64,000 nt of DNA from Lolium rigidum (Eukaryota > Streptophyta > Magnoliopsida > Poales > Poaceae), in NCBI RefSeq assembly GCF_022539505.1, contig NC_061508.1, positions 265,862,736 to 265,926,735 on the forward strand, given 5' to 3'. Under the pieces are notes generated by a model that ran no database searches, was not told the origin of the DNA, and saw only the letters and a program-made list of their open reading frames with translations. Each line of letters begins with the position of its first letter. Position 1 is the first letter of the stretch. Position numbers and translations under genes: made by a program. Positions 9,369 through 20,938 of the stretch are shown here, piece after piece.

Positions 9369-10770
9369 TTTGAAGGGATTATGCCCGATAGGCGATAATA
9401 AATTGGTTATTATCTTATTCTATGTTTATGATAGATGTTAATTTCTCATGCTAAAATTTAATAAACCGGAAACGTTAATATATGTGTGAGTCTAATAAAC
9501 AAACAATGGTTCCTAGTAAAGACTCTCTTTTAATTATCTCATTGATTAATTGATGATCAAGGTTTCCAGATCTTGAACATTCGATGTTGTTAATAACGTG
9601 GTCATGTCTTTAGAATAATGATGTGACGAACACACACTCAAATAGGTATAGCAATATGATTGAGTCATTAAGTGTACATGTCTATATCAAACACATACGA
9701 AGTATCTCTATTCCTTAGAACAGGAGATCATGTCAATCACTAACACCGGAAGAGTACTTTGATGAAATTAAATGTTACACCATAACAGGGTGACTAAAAG
9801 GGGGATTTGGGTACTACGAAAGTATTAGTTGAGGCTCATGGATCAAGAGTAGGATTTATCCATCCTGATGACGAAGAGATATAATCTGGGCCCTCTCTGT
9901 AATACCACATTGACACAGCTTGCAAGCACGTGACTAGGTCACTGGAATGTAATATCACGAAACGATTAAAGCGTACCTATTGGTAATAAGATCGAACTAG
10001 GTATAATTTGATACCGATGATCAGATCATGAACAAGTAAAGTATCATAAGATAAAAGGAATTGGTTACGACGATTGATGGTTCATGCGATCACAAGTTTC
10101 ATCGCTGAATGAGTGGGAGTCATTACAGATCTCCAGATCCCGTTGATGATTATTGATCGGAGAGGTGTCTCGATCATGTCTACATTATTCATGAACCGTA
10201 GGGTGTCACACTTATGGTTCGTCGACGTTTTTGAGTGGATACGGAACACCGGAGAAAAGTTTAGACAACTTCGGACTATTGTTAGAATCGCCGGAATCGT
10301 CTCGGGATTACTAGAATAGTTGAAGTGGCTGAATGTTATTGTTTTTTAATTATAATAATTTAAAATATTAAGTAAAACAATTTAAAAATTATTCATTTAT
10401 GGGAGAAATCCCTTTATTTCTTAGTGGAGTTTTAATCAATTATGAGATTTTTGTGGTTGTGAGTGGAGTATCCACCATATGATGATGGAAGAGGTGGGGG
10501 CACCTCTTATCCCCCACTTGGGCTACTGCCCCCTCCTCCTCCTCCTATATAAAGGTGGGTGGAGCACTCTTCCATAGTAGCTCATCTCTTGACCCTTTGG
10601 TTGGTCCCTTCTTCCTACTTCCCGCTGATCCACCATATGAGCTATGGCTTATGCGAAGCCCGGTTGAAATTGTTTCTCCACCAACACCAACACGCCGGTA
10701 TGGTGTTGGATTGTTCCGGTGGATCCTCTACTCACTACAAACATATGGGGCATCAATGACGGCATGATAC
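9369..10770 (+). mobile_element. degenerate Copia LTR, plus orientation
   Basis: It starts like TTGAAGGGATTATGCCCGATAGG followed by an AATAATAAA-type string, the 5' start of Angela-like Copia LTRs. Most of it is a diverged inverted copy of the LTR at 11.5-12.85 kb: for example GATCAAGAGTAGGATTTATC and GGGCCCTCTC near 9,840-9,900 match the reverse complement of 12,600-12,690. A TATA-like box, CTATATAAAGG, lies near 10,545. The expected LTR 3' end is missing and no attached internal region was found, so this is an old truncated LTR. Confidence 0.65.
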
Positions 10771-11490
10771 TAACAGTTCGGAAATCCATCAGCGAATGTT
10801 TTTTCTGTGACGGTACCGCGTTTTCGCGTCACAAGTGGCGTTGTGGGCCTCGCAGGAGATGAAAACTTCAACGATTAGTGACGCCTGAGATGAAAACTTC
10901 AACGATTGTGGAGAAATGAGCCTCGCAGGAGGTGGGCGGCCCAAACTGCGGAGTCGGCAGGGGGTTGGCTGGGGGTCGTCACAAGAGCTGGGCCTCGGGC
11001 CGGTGGACACACTCTGCACGCTTATGTTCACGTACTTTTCTTTGTGCCCGCACAACAGTCCAAGGCCTACAGCACTGGGACCCATATTTGTAAGGGGAGA
11101 CAGTCACTGTCTGCACACATGTACCTGACCTGCAGCACTCGGGCCCGCATGTCAGGTACCGACATGACCCACATGCATGGGGACGCCTGTTCTGACAGCC
11201 TCCCAGCATGCGAAGTGGACCAAAACTGTCAGTACCACCAACATGGGTTCCACATGTCAGTTGCCATGCCAAAAAAATTTGGGTACGTGCGAGCAAAACT
11301 GTCTGCCTGCCTTCAATTTTGGACGTCTGGCCCCGTAGGTCAGAGCTTGGTGGGCCTACATAGTATGTCGGGCCTACGTGGGTCCCAGATGCCATTCCCG
11401 TCAGGCCCACATGGAGATGTGGCATGGCCCCGCATGTCAGAGCTTTTTTGGGCCCGCGTGTCAGGGATTGGTGGGCCCCGCGTGTCAGGT
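10771..11490. repeat. GC-rich segment with repeated GGGCCC..TGTCAG motif
   Basis: This interval lies between two oppositely oriented Copia LTRs. It contains many degenerate copies of a motif of the type GTGGGCCCGCGTGTCAG, for example near 11,130-11,160 and 11,390-11,490. A GATGAAAACTTCAACGATT string occurs at about 10,858 and 10,890. Open frames here (up to 197 codons) follow the repeats and are not genes. Such GGGCC/TGTCAG-rich DNA occurs inside grass DNA transposons, but I see no termini. Confidence 0.5.
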
Positions 11491-12850
11491 AGATGGTAGC
11501 AACGAGATGAAGATCATGAGACTAACCCTCGAAGATTCCAAAGCCTACGAGAATAGATCTCGTTGTTGATGTAGTCGATCACTTGCCGCTTTCAAAAGCA
11601 CGTAGAAGATCTTGACGGTGCCACAGTCGGGCAGCACCGCCGTACTCGGTCACACGTTCGGTGTTGATGACGACGTCCTTCTTCCTGTTCCAGCGGACAG
11701 GGCATGTAGTATATCCTCCTCGGAATCCCGCCAGCACGACGACTGGTGGTGTAGATCTCCGGCATCGCTTCGCCGTAAGCACCGCGGGAGAAGATGGATG
11801 AGGGGAGAGGATAGGGTTTGGGAGAGGGAGCTTGGGCTGCGACTTGGGGTGCCCCTTGGTCCCTTTAAATAGGTGGCCAAGCCCCTTGGGTCGTCCATAA
11901 ACCTGCCCCCAAGTTTGACTGAGTTCCGACAGGTTTCCGGTTCCGAAAACCTACTCCTACTCGAACTCTTTTGCCAATTCCAAAATTGCATTAAGGGAAG
12001 ACTCCTTTTCCCTTAAGGCAACGTGGTTGCACCTATTATGGAACCCTCCGGACTTCCTTAGACAGCCCGGGTCATCCCGGACACTTCCGGAACCTTCCAC
12101 AATATTCTGGACTATTCCGGTCCTTCCAAAACCTTCTAGAAACTCCGGTCAAAACACCGGACTTTTTCCGAACCCCGGAAAATGACTTCCCATATATGAA
12201 TCTTATTCTCGGGACCATTCCGAACCTCCTCGTGATGTCTCGGATCCCATTCGAGACTCCAAACAACACTCGAGCTCCATTCCATATTCCATATCTACTT
12301 AAAACGACATCAAACCTTAAGTGTGTCACCAAACGGTTCGAGAACTATGCGGGCATGATCGAGACTCCTCTCCGATCAATAACTAATAGCGGGACCTGGA
12401 GATCTATAATAGCTCCAACATATTCAACGATGACTTCGTGATCGAAAGAACCATTCACATACGATACCAATTCCCTTTGTCACGCGATACTTTACTTGTC
12501 TGAGGTTCGATCATCGGTATCTCCATACCTAGTTCAACCTCGTTACCGACAAGTACTCTTTACTCGTACCGTGGTATGTCATCTCTTGTGACCTAGTCAC
12601 ATGCTTGCAAGCTAATCAGATGACATTCCACCGAGAGGGCCCAGCGTATATCTATCCGTCATCGGGATGGACAAATCCCACTCTTGATCCATATGCCTCA
12701 ACTCACACTTTCCGAATACTTAATCCCATCTTTATAACCATCCATTTACGCAATGGCGTTTGATGTAATCAAAGTATCCTTCCGGTGTAAGTGATTTACA
12801 TGATCTCATGGTCGAAGGACTAGGTAACTATGTATCGAAAGCTTATAGCA

Positions 12851-12988
12851 TGTAAAACGTGTATTGTGGCAACTGCTCGACACCCTAAACGTGGGTGCGG
12901 CTATCTCTTTATATAGAGGGGTACACAATATGTGTACAATACAATTACAGATGATGTACAACTACTCCGTATTATGTACAGTCTAACA
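12851..12988 (-). repeat. 3' LTR of the nested Copia
   Basis: 138 bp beginning TGTTAGACTGTACATAATAC and ending CGTTTTACA on minus. It differs from the other LTR at three positions. Confidence 0.93.
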
Positions 12989-13001
12989 CCCTCCCTCAAT
13001 C
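12989..13001 (-). other. polypurine tract of the nested Copia
   Basis: The minus strand reads TTGAGGGAGGG directly before the 3' LTR start TGTTAG. It primes plus-strand DNA synthesis in LTR retrotransposons. Confidence 0.8.
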
Positions 13002-14470
13002 TTAACTATATCCTGACGTACAGAGTAAGTTAAGATTGCGCCTACATCCTACAAACTGAGGCAGCGGAAGAGGCTTCGTGAAGATGTCAGCAAGTTGATC
13101 CTTACAGGAGATGAACTTGATTTGGAGTAGCTTCTGAGCAACACGTTCCCTCACAAAATGATAGTCAACTTCGATGTGTTTTGTTCGGGCATGAAATACC
13201 GGATTAGATGAAAGGTATGTAGCACCGATGTTGTCACACCAAAGAACAGGCGGCCGACCTTGAGAGATTCTCAACTCTCTCAACAATGACTGAACCCATA
13301 TGATTTCAGCTGTGGCATTAGCAACTGCCTTATACTCCGCTTCAGTACTACTACGAGATACTGTAGCTTGCTTTCGAGCATTCCAGGCGATCAAATTGGG
13401 TCCAAAGAAGACCGCATAGCTCCCCGTGGATCGCCTGTCATCAGGATTGCCAGCCCAATCGGCATCTGAGAATGCAGAAAGACCCGAAGAGGATGCAGAC
13501 CAGAGATGCAACCCATATGAGGCAGTTAGGCGAATATAGCGCAAGATGCGCTTCACAGCTGACCAATGTGTAGTCCTGGGAGCATGAAGATACTGACACA
13601 CACGATTAACTGCAAAAGAGATGTCAGGTCTGGTGATAGTCAAGTACTGCAGACCACCAACAATACTGCGGTACTCAGTAGCATCATCAGATGTAAGAAG
13701 ATCCCCATCAAAAGCAGACAATCGGTCAGTAGCAGACATAGGAGTAGAGGCATGTTTGCACTCGAGCATACCAGCTCTACGCAGTAAGTCCAGAGAATAC
13801 TTATGCTGAGTAAGAGACAATCCAGCAGAAGACCTTGAGACTTCCAATCCAAGGAAGTAGTGCAAAGTGCCCAGATCCTTCACAGCAAAAACACCACTCA
13901 GAGCAGTCAAGAGACGATCAATAGCAGTATCTGAGGAGCTGATAAGAATAATATCATCAACATAGACCAGCAGATACATGGTGATCTTAGGACGCTGCAG
14001 AAGAAACAAGGACGTGTCTGCAGTGGATGGAACAAAACCATGAGCCCGAAGAACAGAGCTAAGGCGTGCATGCCAAGCACGAGGGGCCTGTTTCAGACCA
14101 TAGAGCGCCTTAACAAGTCGGCACAGATGCTGAGGACGATAAGGATCAACAAAGCCTGGGGGCTGACGCATATAGACCTCTTCCTCCAATACTCCATGCA
14201 GAAAAGCATTCTGAACATCCAGCTGGCGCAATGACCACCCTCGCATGACAGCCAAAGAGAGGAGCAAACGAATGGTAGTGGGTTTGACAACTGGACTGAA
14301 TGTATCATCATAATCAAGTCCATACCTTTGTTTGAAGCCCTTAGCCACTAACCGAGCCTTGTAGCGTTCAATAGACCCATCAGCATGTTTCTTGACCTTA
14401 AAACCCCACTTGGAATCAATAATCTTGACTCCAGACACAGGAGGAACCAGCCGCCAAGTGTTATCTTCTG
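13002..14470 (-). pseudogene. Copia reverse transcriptase and RNase H part of pol
   Basis: The open part (stop at 13,002) carries the copia [22 protein letters not shown], then [22 protein letters not shown] and the active-site [12 protein letters not shown]. RNase H follows, with [19 protein letters not shown] and [10 protein letters not shown]. The domains look complete. It is out of frame with integrase because of a one-base change near 14,470: the normal continuation DNTWRLVPP appears in the other frame. Confidence 0.93.
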
Positions 14471-15960
14471 AAGTGCCTGAAACTCCTCATCCATAGCACT
14501 GCGCCAATGAGGAATACCAAGAGCAGCCTGAAAATGTCGGGGTTCTGCAGTAGGATCAGCTTGAGCTTGAGCAACGCAGGATGCAATCCATGCAACAGTC
14601 CCATCAGTGCGATGTTTCGGGCTAAATATCCCAGCCTGACTGCGCGTACGGGGGCGAAGAGGAGCCGGTGCGGGAGCAGGTGGTGGTGCCACGTCTGTCG
14701 AGGACGACGGGGTTACAGACGGAGTGGCCGATGCAGGAGAGGCCGGCGCGGACGAGAGTCCTGTGTCGGGCGAGGACGGACCAGGAGGCGTCCCGGCTGG
14801 TGATGCAGGACTGGGCGACGGCGGCCCAGACAAGGAAGGCGCGGGGGACGAAGCAGTCCCACGCGGCGTGACGGAGGCCGGCGTGGAGCCAGCTGCAGGG
14901 GCCGACATTGAGCCGGGGACAGAGGCTGGTGCGGTGCCGCGCGACGAGGCTGGCGTGGCTGGGACAGATGGCGCCAGGCCGCCGCGATCGACGTCGAGCG
15001 TGCATAGCACATGCACGTGATCGCCAGGCGGTCCAGACACCGGCGTGCCTGACGTCGACGAGGAAGAATCCTCGAGAAGCTGAAGACGCGCTCCTCTACC
15101 AATACCTGCAGCATGATTAGGTAGCAAGGCGGGAGAGTGTGCAACATCTATAAATTGGTCAGGCAACGGTAAATATGGATGCACAGGTGTATCGGAGGCG
15201 ATGGTGGTGGTCGGAAGTGCTGAAAAAGGAAACACATTCTCATCAAACACGACGTCACGAGAGATATAGACTCGGTTAGATGGAACATGAAGGCATTTGT
15301 ACCCTTTGTGGAGAGCACTATACCCAAGAAAGACACACTTCTTAGACCGAAACTCGAGTTTGTGTTTACTGTAGGGTCGAAGGTGAGGCCAACACGCACA
15401 CCCAAAAACCTTCAGAAAAGTATAATCGGGAGTTTCATTAAGCAAGAGTTCTAATGGAGTTTTCATCTTGAGGAGTCGTGTAGGAAGCCTACTGATCAAA
15501 AAACAGGCTGTAAAGAATGCATCACTCCAGAAACGGAAAGGAGCGGAGGCATGAGCAAGCAAAGTCAAGCCAGTTTCTACAACATGATGGTGTTTACGTT
15601 CGGCCGCGCCATTTTGCTGATGTGTATGAGGACAAGCTACACGGTGAGAAATCCCAAGCTTAGTAAAGAAGGTGTTAAGGTTGCGATACTCGCCCCCCAA
15701 TCAGACTGAACATGAATAATTTTTTGCTTAAGGAGACGCTCAACATGTGCTTGAAATTGAAGAAAAACATCGAACACATCAGATTTCCGCTTAAGAAGAT
15801 AAAGCCAAGTAAACCGACTATAAGCATCAATAAAACTGACATAGTAATTATGACCACTAACAGATGTTTGGGCAGGACCCCACACATCAGAAAAAATAAG
15901 CTCAAGTGCAGTTGTAACTACACGACTCGAATATGAAAAAGGAAGCTGATGACTCTTGCC
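14471..15960 (-). pseudogene. Copia integrase part of pol
   Basis: It encodes the integrase core in two frames. DVWGPAQTS, FIDAYSRFTW and HVQSDWG are followed, after a one-base loss in a G run near 15,693, by GGEYRNLNTFF, HQQNGAAERKH and FGCACWPHLRPYSKHK. D, D and E of the catalytic triad can be assigned to SDVWGP, QSDWG and GAAERK. A long Pro/Ser/Ala-rich linker at about 14,620-15,080 joins it to the RT. Confidence 0.9.
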
Positions 15961-18048
15961 TTACTGACAGGCATCACAAACTGAATCAGCATTATTATTG
16001 GACACTACTGGGAGCTCATGGCGATGGAGAACATGACGAACTATGGGTGTAGCAGGATGACCAAGACGCGCATGCCAGTTAGTGGAAGACACACGAACAC
16101 CGCTGAAAGCCTGAGGAGCGGGCGGCACATCAAGCGCATATAACCCATGGCGTAGACGACCTCTAAGAAGTACGGCCCTCGTGTCCAGATCCTTAATATA
16201 AAAAGAGAAACGGTGAAATTCAGCGAAGACATTATTATCACGAGTAAGTTGAGGACTAGACAACAAACTACGTGTAGCAGAAGGAACTCTAAGGACATTT
16301 AGGAGGTGCAATTTTCTAGAATTATGTGCAAGAAGCGAAGCCTGACCAATATGTGAGATGTGCATACCTGCTCCATTGGCGGTGCGAACCTGATCACTGC
16401 CGCGATACGGCTCCTGTGTGGAGAGCTTTCCCATCTCACTTGTCAGGTGATTGGTGGCTCCCGTATCCATGTACCAAGTATGATCAATATGGTACGACGG
16501 AGTGCTTCCTTGCTCATGACTCGCAAGGGCCACCTGTTTGTCATTCCCCTTTCCATTGTTGCCAATACCTAGGAACTCCTGCTTGAAGCGACGATGACAA
16601 CGAGAGGCGATGTGACCATCCAGACCGCACAACTGGCAGGCCTGCTGAGCACCACAGCAGGGGCAGCAAGCACGCGGGCGGCCCCCAGTGGTGACGCCAG
16701 GGGGGCGCGCCGCGGGCGACGGCTGCTGAGCCGGAGACGGCGCGGTCGGCGGCTTGCCCCCACCCGCATGTGTCTTGGGGGTTTTGCCGCCACCACGGTA
16801 TGCAGCGTTCACCGTCGAGGGAACGGCATGCTTCTTCTTGACACGCTGCTCCGTCGCAAGGAGACGTGCATATAGTTCGCGCGGCTGAATAGGAGTCTCG
16901 CGAGCCTCAATGTTCTCGCAGAGGTTGTCGTAGTCTTCGTCCAGCCCGTTCATGACGTACGAGGTGAAGTCCTCGGGTCGGAGCGGCTGACCGATGGCAG
17001 CAAGGGTGTCAGCGAGGCACGTGACCTTGTTGAAGTAGTCGGTAACGGAGCGGTCGAGCAGCTTAACCTCGCCAAGCTGAGTGCGGATGGCGTGAGCCCG
17101 CGCGTGAGACTGCGACGCGAAGCTTGCATGCAGGGCGCCCCACGCTTCCCGAGACGTGGCAGCGAAGATAACCAGCGACGATACACTCTCCGTGAGCGAC
17201 GACTGGATGGCAGAGAGGATGGCCTGATCCTGGGCCACCCAAGCATGATACGCCGGATCATACGGCGAGGGGCACGGGTAGGTGTCATCAACGAAACCCT
17301 CCAAGTAACGGCTGCGAAGAAGTGGCAGCACCTGCGCGCGCCAAGCGAGGTAGTTATCCACCTTGAGTTTCACCGGTATGAGGTGAGCGAAGTAGAAGGG
17401 TCCGAAGGCACTCCCAGGGTGCTCCGGAGGCGGAGGTGGCGCCGGTGTAAAGTGTGGCGGCGCATAGACGGCCAGATCCGTGGAACGGGCAGCAGCAACA
17501 GGTGGAGGGACAGTCGACCACCTCCCGGGAGCACCGTAGGGCGGCGACGGATACCCGCCGTAGGCAGGGGCACCGTGAGGAGCCGACGCAGTTGGTGCAG
17601 CGGCGCCGTAGGTAGATGGCGCGGGCGGCCAGCCCCCTGGAGCACCATAGGCGAGCGACGGCGGAGCAGGTGGCCACCCTCCAGGTGCGCCGTACTGTCC
17701 ATAGTACGGAGGCGGGGGAGCGCCATAGAGTTGCGATGGAATCAGGAGCTCACCAGGTGATGGCGGCGCAGCGCCACCAAACGGCAACGGCGCGACGGGA
17801 TCGGAAGACCCGATCGGCAAGCCATGCTGAGGCAGAGATGCATCAGGCTGAACGGAGCCAGAGGGAATCGAGGGCTCCGCATGTGCAGCGGCAACCGTGG
17901 ACGACGGCAGTCGGGAACGCGCCCAGGCAAGAGGCTGGGACGCCAGGAACGGCGAGGCAGGAGCAGCAGGGAAGGACGACGGCGCGGCGCCGGCACCAGC
18001 GGGAACCGTGGCGGCGGCAGCCGAGCCGAGAGCAGCGGAAGACATCAT
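15961..18048 (-). CDS. Copia Gag, protease and pre-integrase region
   Basis: 695 residues from the ATG at 18,048. A Pro/Ala/Gly-rich N-terminus of about 200 residues precedes the gag domain (LKVDNYLAWRAQVLPLLRS and following). A CCHC zinc knuckle is visible as CQLCGLDGHIASRC. The retroviral-type protease motif is WYMDTGATNHLTS. The zinc-binding pre-integrase part shows HARLGHP and CDAC. The frame stops at 15,961 where CAA for Gln (CQQGKSHQLP) has become TAA, so the polyprotein is cut by one substitution. Confidence 0.92.
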   Translation of the reverse strand: MMSSAALGSAAAATVPAGAGAAPSSFPAAPASPFLASQPLAWARSRLPSSTVAAAHAEPSIPSGSVQPDASLPQHGLPIGSSDPVAPLPFGGAAPPSPGELLIPSQLYGAPPPPYYGQYGAPGGWPPAPPSLAYGAPGGWPPAPSTYGAAAPTASAPHGAPAYGGYPSPPYGAPGRWSTVPPPVAAARSTDLAVYAPPHFTPAPPPPPEHPGSAFGPFYFAHLIPVKLKVDNYLAWRAQVLPLLRSRYLEGFVDDTYPCPSPYDPAYHAWVAQDQAILSAIQSSLTESVSSLVIFAATSREAWGALHASFASQSHARAHAIRTQLGEVKLLDRSVTDYFNKVTCLADTLAAIGQPLRPEDFTSYVMNGLDEDYDNLCENIEARETPIQPRELYARLLATEQRVKKKHAVPSTVNAAYRGGGKTPKTHAGGGKPPTAPSPAQQPSPAARPPGVTTGGRPRACCPCCGAQQACQLCGLDGHIASRCHRRFKQEFLGIGNNGKGNDKQVALASHEQGSTPSYHIDHTWYMDTGATNHLTSEMGKLSTQEPYRGSDQVRTANGAGMHISHIGQASLLAHNSRKLHLLNVLRVPSATRSLLSSPQLTRDNNVFAEFHRFSFYIKDLDTRAVLLRGRLRHGLYALDVPPAPQAFSGVRVSSTNWHARLGHPATPIVRHVLHRHELPVVSNNNADSVCDACQ

Positions 18049-18063
18049 GACCTAAACCTAATT

Positions 18064-18071
18064 TGATACCA
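18064..18071 (-). other. primer binding site, initiator Met tRNA type
   Basis: The minus strand reads TGGTATCA directly after the 5' LTR, the complement of the 3' end of plant initiator Met tRNA. It is the usual Copia primer site. Confidence 0.85.
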
Positions 18072-18209
18072 TGTAAAACGTGTATTGGGGCAACTGCTCG
18101 ACACCCTAAACGTGGGTGCGGCTATCTCTTTATATAGAGGGGTACATAATATGTGTACAATACAATTACAGATGATGTACAACTACTTCGTATTATGTAC
18201 AGTCTAACA
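18072..18209 (-). repeat. 5' LTR of the nested Copia
   Basis: 138 bp, 98% identical to the 3' LTR. It contains a TATATAAAGAGA promoter-like string in the element orientation. Confidence 0.93.
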
Positions 18210-18521
18210 TAGTAAGTTGAACGTAATGACTTGATCTTATGCTACGCTCATTTGGGTGTGTGTTCATTATATCATTCATCCAATAACATAACCTTGTTAT
18301 TAGTAACATCCAATGTTCATGATCACGAAACTATGATCATCTATTAATCAACAAGCTAGTTATACAAGAGACTTACTAGGGACTCCTTGTTGTTTACATA
18401 ATACACATGCATTAATGTTTCGGTTAATACAATTATAGCATGGTATGCAAACATTTATCATAAACACAAAGATATATTATAATAACCACTTTATTATTAT
18501 CTCTTGGACATATTTCCAACA

Positions 18522-18721
18522 GTCTCCCACTTGCACTAGAGTCAATAATCTAGTTTACATTTGTAAAGATATAACACCTTGGCCTTCTGGTGCTTATCAT
18601 GTTTTGCTCACAGGAGAGGTTTCAGTCAATGGATCTGACACACTCAGAAACGTATGTATTTTGCAATTCATTTGCGTCTCAACGCATCACTCATTTTCCA
18701 AATGAGTCGGCATTAATCATA
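18522..18721 (-). mobile_element. internal end of the outer Copia, with polypurine tract
   Basis: The minus strand reads TGCAAGTGGGAGAC (18,522-18,535) immediately before the LTR start TGTTGG. This is the plus-strand primer of the outer Copia. The rest is noncoding and ends at the Helitron insertion at 18,721/18,722. Confidence 0.7.
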
Positions 18722-18734
18722 CTAGCAATGGATG

Positions 18735-18755
18735 GGCGCGGCGGCACGCCGCGCC
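18735..18755 (-). other. Helitron 3' terminal hairpin
   Basis: Perfect 9 bp GC stem (GGCGCGGCG with CGCCGCGCC) and a 3-base loop, 9 bases before the terminal CTAG in element orientation. Confidence 0.8.
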
Positions 18756-19944
18756 GATTGCAATAATGCGATTGTTGTACTATCTTTAAAACCATGTTTG
18801 AATTGATGAAAGTAATTAATATTTTCTTGTTTAAGGAGTAGGTTTCACAATGGGGCAAGGAATCTGAATATATTATACACTCAAAATAGGTGCATGAACA
18901 TTTACTCCTTAAGATCAAGTAAATAAGTGGCATTTATAGAATTCTACCCACATTAAGAAGGAGGGAATAAAAATAACTGGTAATTAACTTGGACACGGAA
19001 TACACTGATTGCGGGAAGGCACACAAAAAGACGTCACCCGTGGATGATAGTAAAGGTTTTGTGTTAGTGCTATTAACCCATGGAGAGGCAGTAGCACTAA
19101 TATACAATTAGACTTGGTTACAGAGCTCATATCATTGCCTTGCATAAGTAGTAAATACACTAATATATAATGAGATCGAACAACACTTTTTTGAAGGGAT
19201 TAGGTCGGACAATATAGTTTGTGGGATAATTTTACATATAGGATACATGAAAGAGATAGGAGTTTCTACTTGAACAGAAGTAAGACATATTCTTGGTTAA
19301 CAAAGCTTGGATGAAGTAGCAAAGTAGGATGGTAAGACTTGTAGTGCTGATGTTCCCTGGTATCCCATCCATTAGTGCTTCTTAGCAGCAGGATGGTTCT
19401 GGAGAAAAATGGTTGTATTTCAGGAGTTGTAGAAAGAAATATAGCTAGATTATACAACCTCCTGTTGCAAAAACATCGAGGACATAAAAGGGCTAATATT
19501 GTGGAACAAACTACACGTCCTCGAATCAGTGAGCACCCAATAAAAGACTAATGCTATGCCAGACAACTCCATTATATCAAAACCATTGAACAAACCTATT
19601 GCAGTTGCAGGACAAACATCTATTGAAATTTAGATGCAGGGAATCAAGACAATTACCTATAAGTGATAAGCAAAACTATTTTCAATAAAGATCGAGTCGA
19701 AAAACTCCATTTCAATTTTTTTGCTAACCATTGAGATGCAGACATGGATTAATTATTTTCCGTATATAAAAAAAAAGAACACACTTGCCAAAAAGTTCGG
19801 CCATGTGTATATGAAATATGTTACCTGAGAGTAATTATAAAACAAAGAGCATGCAGGCAAAAATGTGCCCGTCCTACTTATAGGTGACCAATCCAGATGT
19901 AAACCCAATAATCTTTAGCCACACCTGGATAAACAATTTGGGAG

Positions 19945-20389
19945 AGGTAACTTGAAACCTTTTGCGTTCACTTTGATTTTTCATTTTTAGAAACTCTTAA
20001 TTAATGTACTAGCTCCCAATATATTTAAACGGCTAAGTTTTCTGATTTTACTTAGATGAACACCAGCATCCAAAATCTGACAGTTCCACTCCACCATGAC
20101 ACAAACTTACAATCAATCTATGTAAAGGGTACATGCATCTTCAAAAAATACAAATACTATTTTAGAAGGTAACTTGAAACCTTTTGCGTTCACTTTGATT
20201 TGTCATTTTTAGAAACTCTTAATTAATGTACCAGCTCCCAATATATTTAAACGGCTAAGTTTTCTGATTTTACTTAGATGAACACCAGCATCCAAAATCT
20301 GACAGTTCCACTCCACCATGACACAAACTTACAATCAATCTATGTAAAGGGTACATGCATCTTCAAAAAATACAAATACTATTTTAGAA
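19945..20389 (+). repeat. 222 bp tandem duplication inside the Helitron
   Basis: The unit beginning AGGTAACTTGAAACCTTTTG is present at 19,945-20,166 and 20,167-20,389. I see two substitutions between the copies (TTTTTC/TTTGTC and GTACTAG/GTACCAG). The small divergence indicates a recent event after the Helitron was assembled. Confidence 0.9.
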
Positions 20390-20938
20390 TTTGTTGCTTG
20401 TATATGTTGCTTACGTGGTTCGTACCTTTTTTGCAATTAATCTTCTCACCTTTCAGGTTTACAATAAGTGAAATATGTTTGACCTCAAGAACAAATCCAG
20501 TTCTTCGAGCCACCTTTTCACGACAACTTGCTTATCATGGCTCCCTGTAACGAAGAAGAGAATGGACTTCATATATTCTGCATTCGCAAGTGGGAAGTTA
20601 TATGTTACTACTTCTTGCGAAATCTTTCAGGATTCAAAAGGGCTAACATTTTGTTGAACAAAATATATGGACTCCGAGCAGAAAGGACCTAACAAAGGAC
20701 TAATAACTACGCTTGGAAGTATCAACTAAAGTACCACCAATTAACGCCTATACTCTGGCAGGAGAGCAAATCAAAGAGAATGTGGATACTCTATGTGTTC
20801 GTTAGCCGGTCAGATTGCAACCTGTTGCCACTGATCTGCAAGAGTGTGTATACAACTATACATGATGTCTTCAGTTTAGCTAGATTCAGTGAATTAGCCG
20901 CATATGTTCAGCTATCGTTCAGAGTATCGGTAAAGAAA

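Larger units (their letters stand above)
12851..18209 (-). mobile_element. 5.36 kb Copia retrotransposon with 138 bp LTRs
   Basis: Complete layout on minus: 5' LTR 18,072-18,209, initiator-Met-type primer site, gag, protease, integrase, reverse transcriptase, RNase H, purine tract, 3' LTR 12,851-12,988. The flanks are TAGCA on the left and TAGTA on the right, a 5 bp target duplication with one change. The LTRs differ at 3 of 138 positions, suggesting insertion within roughly the last million years at a usual grass LTR rate. The polyprotein is broken in three places: a stop at about 15,961 and frame shifts near 15,693 and 14,470. It sits inside the LTR of the outer Copia. Confidence 0.93.
11491..18521 (-). 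mobile_element. 3' LTR of the outer Angela-like Copia element, interrupted
   Basis: Read on minus, the LTR starts TGTTGGAAATATGTCC at 18,521 and runs left. It is split by the Copia insertion at 12,851-18,209 and continues from 12,850 to about 11,491. Without the insertion it is about 1.67 kb, a normal size for Angela-like LTRs. A TATA-like CTATTTAAAGG lies near 11,860-11,872. The far end stops at GTTGCTACCATCT rather than at a clean CA terminus, so a few bases may be lost or replaced by the neighbouring segment. The internal region lies to the right. Confidence 0.7.

Noticed and set aside
10906..11499. 197-codon ORF in the block between the opposed LTRs
   Set aside because: It follows the degenerate GGGCC/TGTCAG repeats and has no domain, and overlapping frames are open as well because of base composition.
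14507..17760. Plus-strand ORFs over the nested Copia
   Set aside because: Shadows of gag and integrase linker sequence, which are GC-rich and repetitive.
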